DNA of 64,000 bases from Tomocerus qinae (taxonomy: Eukaryota > Arthropoda > Collembola > Entomobryomorpha > Tomoceridae), in NCBI GenBank assembly GCA_020055645.1, contig CM034546.1, forward strand, positions 39,494,001-39,558,000, in the 5' to 3' direction. Of this stretch, positions 55,361 through 64,000 are shown piece by piece; position 1 is the first letter of the stretch, and the number at the start of each line of letters is the position of its first letter. The position numbers and the translations under genes are program-made. The notes beneath the pieces are model-generated. The model did no database searches. It worked only from the letters and a program-made list of their open reading frames with translations, and was not told the origin of the DNA.

Positions 55361-57165
55361 TAATTTAGTTTCTGAAATTCTAAAGTTTTGTACGTTTAAT
55401 GTATTACAGTATGGAAACCTTTATTTAAAATGACAAAAAACTAGTTTTTTCCTTGAGCAATTATTTTCACAATGAATGTGTAATTCAATATATGCCTGAC
55501 AAAATATATAACCCATCGTCATTTGCCAGAAATGTGTTAAAGTATTTATAATAGCATTTAAAAACTTCTAATACAATTTGGTTATGCTATATTGAAACAC
55601 TTATTTAATATTTTTTAGTAGAGCTGGGTTCACTTTTTTACTACCCTCTTTATTCTTGAGGCAGTTGGCACACCTTTTTGTAGAATTAAATAAACCATGT
55701 ACAAATGGGTGTAAAAAAGTGGAGTGGACTTGCCTAGAAAGTTTTATCTGATTATCTGACGTTACATGACGATTTTAGTGATGTTTTAAAATGACCTTTG
55801 ACCTTTTGACACGTGCGACTTGACGTTGACATGACCTAACAAATAACCTTTTCGAACGAGTTATCTCATGACGTTCTACAATGTCGATAACTAAAGTTAC
55901 GCCAGTTTTTAATTTTTGGACCACGCCCACAGGCAGGGGGTGTATCCGATTATGTCCATTTTCCAACTCGACCTCTCTTTTCATCCCTACATCAGAATAT
56001 AATATTAATACAACCCACTTCTAAGAATTGGATATCGTTATAAAATGAAAAGCATCTGCATCATTATAAGTTGACATAGATGACAGGTTGAAAAAGACCA
56101 TGGCTACATATAACAAAGTATGAGTACGTCCCATAAGGAAACAAATATGTAATAATATGCAGCTTGGAGCTGACACCGAAAATGTAATCTTTTTAGTAAT
56201 CCCTTATGTAAACTTTTTGGCTTTTGGCGAAAATTATTATGTTAGTACCCAAAAGCCTAACAATAAAATCTATAAAACAAAATTTGAGAAATAGTATAGA
56301 TTAATTACTAAAATTTTTGAAGTAAAATCTCGGACAACTGACAGCACTCACTCTCCGACTCTGCAGTGACAACTGCAGTAGGCGGTTGTAAAATGTCACT
56401 ACCCATAGATGTAAAACCTTAGATGTGAAAATTCCTGGATCCTGCAGATATGGTTAAGGTAAAGTTATTGTCATCTTAGATTAGAGCTCGTGTCGGTTTC
56501 TTTAGTCGACCTGGCTTTATTCGCTGATGTCCGATAGGTATTGCCTTGTCTGCCTCAGATATAATCTCTTCGTCATCTTTTAACCATAACATGGTTGAGA
56601 AAGTTAGTGACTTGCCATTTTATAGAAATATCAATGATTTTACTCTTGAAGTACATATTAATACACCTCGCGGAGTTATCATTATTAGCAGTTAACAAAT
56701 CAGAAATTTCTATCTTTTGTCATATTCTAATTTTTTATGGGTGTGAGTTGGGACTATGGGCTTCTACATTTATCCGTTTCACACCCTTATGGACTGATTG
56801 AAATTTTTTTTTACTTATTTCAGCAATTTAAAACTTGTTTTGATACAGCTTTTACAATTATAAAATTTTTGTTTAAACTACCATAATTTAATCTTATAGT
56901 ACTTTTATTATAGTATCCAGTATAGCACTGATAGTAATGTTACTTATATTACTCTCATCAAAGTTACAATTTCTCTTAGTAGCATGCATTGTTTCTAATC
57001 TTTCCATACAATACCACACGGTTTTCTATAACGTACCAGACATATGTACGATTGTTCGATGAAATTTCTTGCCATACAAATTCCTATTTTCCCTAATTTA
57101 ATTCGTAGCTGCAGCAATGCTTGACGAAATATATAACTCATCGTTATTTACCAGGAATGTATCAA
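55361..57165. other. Insertion-like stretch within the duplicated block
   Basis: Not represented in the other duplicate (which passes straight from the 46310 region to 46325). No gene recognised. It contains a perfect direct repeat TGACCT-T-TGACCT at 55792-55804 and a 7-bp hairpin CTGCAGT/ACTGCAG near 56361-56378. Confidence 0.45.
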
Positions 57166-57300
57166 AGTGTATATACTTGTACAAATAATAGAAGACAGAA
57201 GAAATGCCTTTAAACCGTATTTTCTTACGTCCTACACTAGAACCTTAATTAACTAAAGAAGCAAAAGTAACGCGAACAAAGTTTATTTCAGACTTATTTT
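57166..57300 (-). repeat. Segmental duplication, middle piece
   Basis: Matches 46310-46440 (shared GAAATGCCTTTAAACCGTAT-like core), which restores collinearity of the duplication after the insertion at 55361-57165. Confidence 0.65.
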
Positions 57301-57950
57301 CACTTATTTTTAGATGGAACATAATTATCAAAACATTAAAGGGATAAAATAACACATTTGTAGCGGTCACATACGCATTGCTTTCAAATCCCTTTTATTA
57401 AGAACATCTATATAATAATAGCTGCACAAATGTCCTTTAACATCAACTTACGACTTTCAAATTTTTACTGGATGGGGACATCATAGTCAGAACCCCAAAC
57501 TTCGAGTTTCAAAACGATATCTTTCATAGAAATCGTTTTATGATTTTTTGAATTTCGAATTTTAACATTGAAGGAGTGGGAGAAAACGCTCCGATCTGTC
57601 ACGCTTTGTCCAGATACTCCTCCTACAGTTTTCACCCGATCTTTACCAAACTTCTTCCTGACCTACTCGACTTAATAAAGAAGACGGTAGCCACTCCAGT
57701 TTTTTATTTTTTAGTAGAAAATATTTTGCCAGTGAATTTCAAAAATTTCACAAAGTCCTACTCTTTAAGCAGGCAGGCCTCCGCCATGTATAGGGATTAG
57801 TGTCCCTTTCACTTCAAACGGGGCGACCGCAGCAGAGTCAAACTATTAATAGCAAGGCAACTTAGGCAACGTATATTCAGTCAGTATCATTTGGTTGTGG
57901 ATTGAATAGGTTGACTTGACTTCACATAGAATTGGTTAATAAATGTAACG
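57301..57950. other. Unique stretch, possible transposon fragment
   Basis: GC-richer part at 57570-57850 with a 74-aa frame of no known family. Absent from the other duplicate. Confidence 0.35.
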
Positions 57951-58009
57951 GGGTAGGTAGAAAATAGAAATAACGAGGACGATTAAAGTAGTTATAGCTA
58001 ATTAAAATA

Positions 58010-59150
58010 ACAGAGCTACTAAAAAAGATGAGGTAAAAATGACGTGAATATTTAAAATAAAGAGATTATTTAAAATGACAGGCATGATTAAAACGACGAG
58101 GTTATTTAAAATGACAGGCATGATTAAAACGACGAGGTTATTTAAAATGACGAGATTTAAAAAAATGACATTTATAGATTTAAAACAACGAGGTTATTCA
58201 AAATGAAGGGGTGATTCTAAACGACGAAATTATTTAAAACGACGGGGTTATTTAGAATGACGTCTATTTAAAATGTGGGGTCATTTACAATGACGACCAT
58301 TTAAAATGTGGGGTTATTTAAAATGACGTCTATTTAAAATGTGGGGTCTTTTAAAATGACGTCTATTTTAAATGACGGGGTCTTTTAAAATGATGGTCAT
58401 TTACCGGGGCCACAGCCAGAAAAAAAATTGGGAAGTGACAGGGTTATTTAAATTAAAATGATGGCGTAATTTAAAATTACGGGGTTATTTAAATTAAAAT
58501 AATGGCGTAATTTAAAATTACGGGGTTATTTAAATTAAAATGATGGCGTAATTTAAAATTACGGGGTTATTTAAATTAAAATGATTGCGTAATTTGAAAG
58601 TGACAGGGTTATTTAAATTAAAATGATGGCGTAATTTAAAATGACGGGGTTATTTAAATTAAAATGATGGCGTAATTTAAAATGACGGGTCTATTTAAAT
58701 TAAAATGATGGCGTAATTTAAAATGACGGGGTTATTTAAATTAAAATGATGGCGTAATTTAAAATGACGTGGTTATTTAAATTAAAATGATGGCGTAATT
58801 TAAAATGACGGGGTTATTTAAATTAAAATGATGGCGTAATTTAAAATGACGGGGTTATTTAAATTAAAATGATGGCGTAATTTAAAATGACGTGGTTATT
58901 TAAGTTAAAATGATGGCGTAATTTAAAATGACGCGGTTATTGAAAATGACGGGGTTATTGAAAATGACGGGTTTACTAAAAATGTCGGGGTTATTTAAAG
59001 TGACGGGGTTATTGAAATTAACGGGGCTATTTAAAATGACGGTGGGATTTAAAACGACGGGATTGTTTAAAATGACGTCTCTTTACAATGATGGGGTAAT
59101 TAAAATTACGGGGTGATATAAATTGACGGGGGGATTTAAAATTATAAATT
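58010..59150. repeat. Minisatellite with 41-bp dimeric unit
   Basis: The whole stretch is built on an ~18-20-bp word like TTTAAAATGACGGGGTTA. From about 58440 to 58930 it is organised as roughly a dozen copies of a 41-bp unit in which ATTTAAATTAAAATGATGGC alternates with GTAATTTAAAATGACGGGGT. Flanking copies are simpler and more degenerate. A fragment of the MITE family seen at 15878 is embedded at about 58400-58435. A frame at 58928-59116 is only the repeat read through. Confidence 0.92.
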
Positions 59151-59391
59151 ATGTCCATATAATATTAATGATATAATAATAATCAGGCGCTGAAGAAAGG
59201 ACTTCAAACATTTACTTCAATTTGGTTCACTATTATTATGTTGATTCGATAAGTATTGTATTTGGTTCCCCGGACGTTGTAGCGATGCAGCAAGCAATGT
59301 TTTAAACATTTTAATCTGTTAATTTTCATACTTTTTTAATGCATAATGCATACTCATGATCTACCGTCCCCATTAAGGGGTTACCCATTTC

Positions 59392-59435
59392 CCGTTCGGA
59401 GAACGGGCCTATTACTAGTATCGAATAACTAGGCC
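59392..59435. repeat. Two adjacent hairpins
   Basis: CCCGTTC-GGA-GAACGGG (59391-59407), overlapping at its end with a second inverted pair GGCCTA (59406-59411) and TAGGCC (59430-59435). Confidence 0.65.
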
Positions 59436-59727
59436 TCCAGTGCTTCCATCAATTTCAAAATACGGCACTAATATGAATAAATACATAGAATGAAGTAAGT
59501 GAAGGTCTTTTTTTGTAATAATATGCAAAAATTGAAATGGTGTAAAACAAAATGAAGGTCAATAAAAGAAAAGTCGACTTATTTTATTAGTTGTATTAGC
59601 TTTATCTCCATTAGGGTTTATCAATTGGATGCTCTTAAAGAATTCAAGCCAATCCCGTCTTTCTTGTTCCTGTACATTTGTGTGCAATTTTTTTGTTTCT
59701 GAAAATCATTTGCCACAGATGTTGCTT

Positions 59728-60462
59728 TTATAAAGTTTTTCTCGATTCCCGACAATAAATCTTCATATGTTTGGCCAAAACATATTTGGTTGAAACTGCT
59801 TTTCCACAAATTTCACATTTGTAAGGTTTTTCACCCGTATGAGTTTCGCTGTGAGTTGTCAAAGTCCATTTAAATGTAAATTCTTTTCCACACACTTGAC
59901 ATTTATAAGGTTTGTCACCAGTATGAGTAGAGCGATGTCTTTTCAAACGCCATCTAATTGCATATTGTTTTCCACAAATCTCACATTTATAAGGTTTCCC
60001 ACTAAAGTGAATCCTGTTATGAATTTTCAAATTCCCATTACATGCAAATGCTTTTCCACAGACTTTACATTGGTAAGGTTTTTCACCAGTATGAAGCTTA
60101 ATAATATGCTTTGTCAAGCACACTTTCGTTGCAAATTGCTTTCCACAAATACCACATTTATAAGATTTCTCACTAGTAGCAGGATTGGAATGAGTTGTCA
60201 AATCATTTTCTGTTGAAATTCCTTGCTTATTTTTCATAATATGTCTTTCCGTTTTCTCTATAATATTTCTGCGGATACTAATGTTGGAAATAGGCTGTAG
60301 TTCTTCTGAATGAATCACCAATTCTTGCTCTGTCGAAAATGTTTCATTACATACATGACACTGAAAAGTTTTGTTTGTGGGTTGATTTTCATTACAGATC
60401 TGTTCTTCGGAATTATTGGCTGAGTTAGTTACAGATTGTGTTAAACCTGGTGTTGTCGACAC
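59728..60462 (-). CDS. C2H2 zinc-finger protein, 3' exon (5' end uncertain)
   Basis: An open frame of about 244 codons on the minus strand with one separate N-terminal finger (FQCHVCNETFSTEQELVIH) and five C-terminal fingers joined by TGEKPY-type linkers (HTGEKPYQCKVCGKAFACN, HFSGKPYKCEICGKQYAIR, HTGDKPYKCQVCGKEF, HTGEKPYKCEICGKAV). The last finger ends H-x4-C rather than H. Likely a nuclear DNA-binding regulator. The frame has no ATG upstream of the first finger (it opens with GTG at 60462, and the next Met is residue 75), so an upstream exon is expected. A possible acceptor ACACCAG lies near 60445. A truncated tail copy is at 46320-46680. Confidence 0.78.
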   Translation of the reverse strand: MSTTPGLTQSVTNSANNSEEQICNENQPTNKTFQCHVCNETFSTEQELVIHSEELQPISNISIRRNIIEKTERHIMKNKQGISTENDLTTHSNPATSEKSYKCGICGKQFATKVCLTKHIIKLHTGEKPYQCKVCGKAFACNGNLKIHNRIHFSGKPYKCEICGKQYAIRWRLKRHRSTHTGDKPYKCQVCGKEFTFKWTLTTHSETHTGEKPYKCEICGKAVSTKYVLAKHMKIYCRESRKTL

Positions 60463-61700
60463 ACAGAAAGAACACGGAAATATTCAGTTTATAAAGTGAA
60501 ATTCATTTATTTGTAATATTGTGAAATATTTATTTGCTACATTTTGGTATCAAATTATTTATTATCTAGCAAAAGGAAATTATTTAAATTATGAATATTA
60601 TGTATTTAAGATAATTAATTAATTTTAATGCTTTAATGTGTATTTAAAAAATATGTTTATGCAAAAACAAATACTAGAGATCATGAGGATTCGAATGATG
60701 TATAATATGTGTATGTAATGTTGTGTTTATGATGTGAAAATTAATGTTGTAGGCAGAAGTCGGTGGTGAAAAATCGTGTACTTTGTATATATAAAAATTG
60801 GGTTGTACGGATAAGGCCAGTACAGTGATCTGTAACAAGATACTTGCTCATATAAAGAGGTGTATGCCTAGAGCTGCCTTTTATTTGTTGATTTGACTGG
60901 TGACATAAGGCCTTGAGTGCCGGATCACAGTCTGACCTTACCGTACAAACCTGATTTTGTGTAAATCTGTATGGCTGTATGTGTGATTTGTATTGAGATA
61001 AAGAAATTGTCTCAGTTCCCATAACTGTCACGTGGTCTTGTGTACCTTCATTGTAGTGTAATCAACTGATAGAGATAAGTGTATTAACTCAATTAGCCCA
61101 GGTCCTCGGATCCAAGGTGAACGATTAAGCATACAACTGTCTCTGTATTTAGTTTGATTGTTAAGAATTCAATTAGCCCAGGTCCTCGGATCAAAGGTGA
61201 ACGATTCTTAGAAACAGTCTACTAAATACTATCAGAGTAGAATTGCCTTTAAGGCTGGTCCTTCGAGAAAGAGAAACGAGGCTCTATTAAGCAGACTTGA
61301 GCTTTGCGAGATAGCGTCTTACGGTTAGACAGAGAGACGTAGCTGGCCGTAACACCTGGAGTATCATCATCTTGGGACATTTCCTGAATGAGTGAAGTAA
61401 TTGGAAGGAAATTCGTGGAAATATTATGAATACGAGTAGAATCCTCCGGATTGCAACTATAATAAAAATGTGCATTTATGTTAACCATATTAACTATTAC
61501 AAACTAATATTAATTAAGTAGAATTATTTTTTATCTATTTTCAACCGTAGAAACTAATTTTGTCGCAGCAATTTCCAAACCGTTATTACCTTTTATTTTT
61601 GATTTACAAGGAATCTGAGTGGAACCTTTGGAACTATAAAAATGTGTACGGCAATGTACTACATTTGTAAGCAGTAATGCAATAGATAAATTAAATACAA
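60463..61700. other. Intergenic with LTR-like block and a 38-bp direct repeat
   Basis: 60740-61245 is GC-richer and may be a solo LTR. Just after it, GGCTGGTCCTTCGAGAAAGA at about 61253 resembles the leader of some BEL/Pao retrotransposons (from memory, unverified). Within it a 38-bp word, beginning TCAATTAGCCCAGGTCCTCG, is repeated at 61089-61126 and 61169-61206 with one difference. Confidence 0.4.
61089..61206. repeat. 38-bp direct repeat, 80-bp period
   Basis: Two copies (61089-61126 and 61169-61206), nearly identical, separated by 42 bases. Confidence 0.85.
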
Positions 61701-61709
61701 TAATCTTTT

Positions 61710-62014
61710 TTACCAATTTTTTGACGAAAGAATTTTTCTTGTATCCATAATTTTGAAGCTGCTTCCATCATCACTTTTAGTCCAGGCAGTTTCTGATTTT
61801 TTACCTCCCATGCTTTCACTGCTGGGACAATTTAAGGCATTCTGGTCATTCTCTACTAACGGGTTTCTTTGATCACTTCCATGGAAATTAATTCCTATTC
61901 CTATACATAAGAAATCAGAGTAATTATGTTGCAAGTAAAACATACTTACTTTTCAATTTCTGTTGCCAGGACAACAAAACGCAAAAGTAGAAAACAACAA
62001 GTTCTTTTTTGCAT
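61710..62014 (-). CDS. Possible small secreted protein gene (model uncertain)
   Basis: The ATG at 62014 opens MQKRTCCFLLLRFVVLATEIE, a signal-peptide-like start, ending at 61950 in a strong donor (AA then GTAAGT). A downstream frame (about 61921-61710) encodes a hydrophilic Ser/Lys/Asp-rich stretch (SESMGGKKSETAWTKSDDGS) ending SSKNW. The obvious acceptor GTATAG (about 61922) gives the wrong phase. Acceptors CCCAG or CAG near 61830 fit but have poor pyrimidine tracts. A second overlapping frame (61716-61531) also has a signal-peptide-like start but no ATG. It could be a real short gene, a decayed one, or chance. Confidence 0.35.
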
Positions 62015-62739
62015 AGTGTCCCAAGGCTTGACAAGTATAACAATAGTGTATCAACAACACATCAGATGTTTCTAAAAGGTACTAGGTTTTACTAAGTTAC
62101 CGCAGCTACAGAATTAAAAAGTTGAATTTGTAAAAGTCTATGTAGATGAAAGTCAAAGACAATTAACAAAGGCAAGGTTTATACTTTGTAAAATTTTCGT
62201 TAAAAAGTTTTAGTAAATTTACTCACTTTGAAGTTGTACCGAAGGACTAGAATTGAGTAGTTTGTCTCCCTTTGGTATTTGGTATATTTATATATATTTG
62301 GTATAGAATATACATTTCTCATTTAATACTAAATATATTTTCCTATAAATTAATAAAATGCAAATTATAACAGTTTATAATATTATAATATGTAGTCCAT
62401 TTGCTGTGGTAATTTTATTCTTAGAATTTATTTTACTATATTACTATTAACAAAAGTAGGTAACTTAACTATATACATCAATACATCATTTCAGGTTTAT
62501 TTAACAACATTCAGACGTCAAAAATTTTTATTGCAAAGCAGATGTAGTGATTAAATCATTGCTGGAACTTTAGAAATTTATTTTGAAAGCTTTATAGAGC
62601 AAGAAATAGTTCGGATGTAACAATAATGGCTTGTTACCTACGGTAAATATTGTAAAGTTTTATTAAGAATAGAATGAGTTGCAGGTTTTGGCATCTTTCA
62701 ACAACTAACACCATTTTTAAATTAAATAAAATATTTTAT
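62015..62739. other. Intergenic, nothing recognised
   Basis: AT-rich between the small gene and the reductase. Confidence 0.4.
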
Positions 62740-64000
62740 TTACTTCGTAGGTAGTATGCCCAATTGCTTTAAAATGCCTGAAGATTCGGCATATAACAGG
62801 CATTGCTCAAATCCTTTAATAGAACTGCCGATCCGTTGTGTAGCATTTGGTATAATTTGAATAACTTTGTTGCTTAATTTACAATCGCTAATAGAACCTC
62901 CCAAGAAGTGTTTTGACACTAGATTATGACTATCAGACATTAACGTCAAAAAATCTGATCCATATGACGATTTAAAAATCGACATAAATGAATTGTCGCT
63001 TTCTTGTTGGAACTTTTCCATAAATTCGTCCATGGTCACGATTGCTAATTTATAGTCAAGATTGTTAACAATATTTACAATTTCATTGACATACATTCGG
63101 TTTGGTTGGAACAAATTGTAAATTTCAGAATCAATCTGATTATTAAAGAGAAAATCGACAGTTAATTCAGCTGCAATATCAGCAGACAAAAAGGACCAAC
63201 CTGATTCACTGCCAAAAATAATACCTAATTTCAAGGACATAATTAAAATATTCATCATGAAATCCTTTTCGACACTAAAATGCCCTGTGATGCTGTTCCC
63301 AATAACATTAGGATACCTAATAGTGACACAAGGAATTCCTCTAGAAATGGCTTGTTTGATTAGTTTCTCGCCCACAAATTTCGTTAAGTAGTAACCCATG
63401 ACAATTCCTTCTCCATTATTTTTATCTTCTGGGAATTCTTCATATGCAAATCCATCGGAAGTAAACTTGTTGACGCACATCAACGTGGAGGAGAAATATA
63501 CACGTTTTGTTTTAACATTTGTAGCGAATCTTAAAATATTGACTGTTCCTAAAACATTTACTGATCTGATATCATTTCTACCTTGTGAATCAGTTTTGGC
63601 ATAATTTTCAATAAAATTCACTTTAGCTGCCAGATGATAAATGGCATCGACACTTTCAGATAATCGATTATACTCCACGTTTGTCATTCCAAATTTTTCT
63701 TGGGCCACATCGCCCTTTACTACCGAAATTTTGTCGAAATTGACTGACAATTTGTACTTTTTAATAGTTTGAGCAAGTCTTTTGCGAGCTCGTTCAACAT
63801 TCATACCTCTTACTACGCAAATTATATTAACGTTTGGTACTTTTGAAAGTTGTTCTAGGAGATGAGAACCCAAATGGCCAGTTCCACCAGTTAATAAGAT
63901 ATTTCGGACTTGACTTGCATTTACAAAGTTATTAAGACCTTTAATGTCTTCAGGTAAAATAGAATCTTGTTTTAATAATTGCTCCAAAGATTCCCCACTA
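62740..64000 (-). CDS. Thioester reductase domain protein, C-terminal part (NRPS-type), partial
   Basis: An open frame of about 420 codons ending at 62740 and running off the right edge; no ATG is present before the domain. It is the NAD(P)H-dependent short-chain-dehydrogenase type R domain that releases a carrier-protein-bound acyl or peptidyl thioester as an aldehyde or alcohol. Visible: nucleotide-binding ILLTGGTGHLGSHLL (P-loop GGTGHLG), CVVRGMNVERARKRL (the Arg after strand 2 that favours NADPH), the NAG-like IYHLAAKVNF, VNVLGTVNILRFA, and the catalytic YYLTK (YxxxK). The closest families are R domains of NRPS, PKS/NRPS and aminoadipate reductase; fatty acyl-CoA reductase is less likely by motif spelling. 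The preceding residues (SGES) may be the end of a carrier-domain linker. Springtail genomes are known to carry NRPS genes, some acquired by transfer; whether this one is cannot be told here. Confidence 0.82.
   Translation of the reverse strand, partial: SGESLEQLLKQDSILPEDIKGLNNFVNASQVRNILLTGGTGHLGSHLLEQLSKVPNVNIICVVRGMNVERARKRLAQTIKKYKLSVNFDKISVVKGDVAQEKFGMTNVEYNRLSESVDAIYHLAAKVNFIENYAKTDSQGRNDIRSVNVLGTVNILRFATNVKTKRVYFSSTLMCVNKFTSDGFAYEEFPEDKNNGEGIVMGYYLTKFVGEKLIKQAISRGIPCVTIRYPNVIGNSITGHFSVEKDFMMNILIMSLKLGIIFGSESGWSFLSADIAAELTVDFLFNNQIDSEIYNLFQPNRMYVNEIVNIVNNLDYKLAIVTMDEFMEKFQQESDNSFMSIFKSSYGSDFLTLMSDSHNLVSKHFLGGSISDCKLSNKVIQIIPNATQRIGSSIKGFEQCLLYAESSGILKQLGILPTK

Noticed and set aside
55775-55984. 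69-aa minus-strand ORF
   Set aside because: No protein-like features; it covers the TGACCT-rich stretch that is better read as noncoding or transposon DNA.
57576-57800. 74-aa plus-strand ORF
   Set aside because: No recognisable domain or splice context; possibly a transposon fragment, but not supportable as a gene.
58928-59116. 62-aa frame with a repeated MTGLLK-like peptide
   Set aside because: It is the minisatellite read in one frame; the repeat unit explains it and there is no sign of a gene.

Overview
The window looks like AT-rich nuclear DNA of an arthropod, most plausibly a springtail (Collembola). The evidence is three related intronless ionotropic-receptor (IR) genes, 7-TM gustatory-receptor-like (GR) genes with small GT-AG introns, hAT and Mutator-like transposons, an LTR retrotransposon, C2H2 zinc-finger genes, and a thioester-reductase domain of the non-ribosomal peptide synthetase type. 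Springtails are known to carry such NRPS genes, but the species assignment is inference.

Layout. 1-4.8 kb: no gene recognised; a GC-richer block with hairpins that may be a transposon relic. 4.9-19.4 kb: two head-to-tail copies of one unit, each an IR gene on the minus strand, a conserved upstream region and a decayed GR gene. The copies have been cut by three hAT-family insertions (8561-8909, 9610-11895, 14443-15040). 19.7-22.1 kb: a decayed zinc-finger gene and nested small hAT-like elements. 23.3-29.1 kb: a young LTR retrotransposon with near-identical ~950-bp LTRs. It has no reverse transcriptase or integrase and carries one 532-aa ORF of unknown function. 29.3-31.0 kb: an intact three-exon GR gene starting 157 bp after the 3' LTR. 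31.4-32.5 kb: a dead Mutator-like element with ~310-bp terminal inverted repeats. 32.8-34.7 kb: a two-exon secreted subtilase. 35.0-35.8 kb: a hAT-like MITE. 36.5-38.1 kb: a GR pseudogene. 40.6-41.3 kb: a small two-exon gene for a secreted protein with a cationic amphipathic tail. 43.5-44.8 kb: an intact two-exon GR. 44.8-46.6 and 54.3-59.8 kb: collinear halves of a segmental duplication flanking IR copy 3 (51.6-53.6 kb, plus strand) and its tandem upstream modules (47.5-48.9 kb). 58.0-59.15 kb: a minisatellite. 59.7-60.5 kb: a C2H2 zinc-finger exon. 61.7-62.0 kb: a possible small secreted gene. 62.7-64 kb: the 3' end of a thioester-reductase gene running off the window.

Main themes. This is a chemoreceptor cluster (IR plus GR) evolving by segmental duplication and decay under heavy transposon load. 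The most interesting non-coding signal is a set of upstream modules shared by all three IR paralogues. They lie in the same order and orientation relative to each gene, contain CRE palindromes (TGACGTCA), and are tandemly multiplied upstream of IR copy 3. The most interesting coding candidates are the small secreted cationic-tail protein, the orphan ORF of the LTR element, and the subtilase intron bounded by a 12-bp direct repeat. All statements come from reading the sequence; no database search was run.
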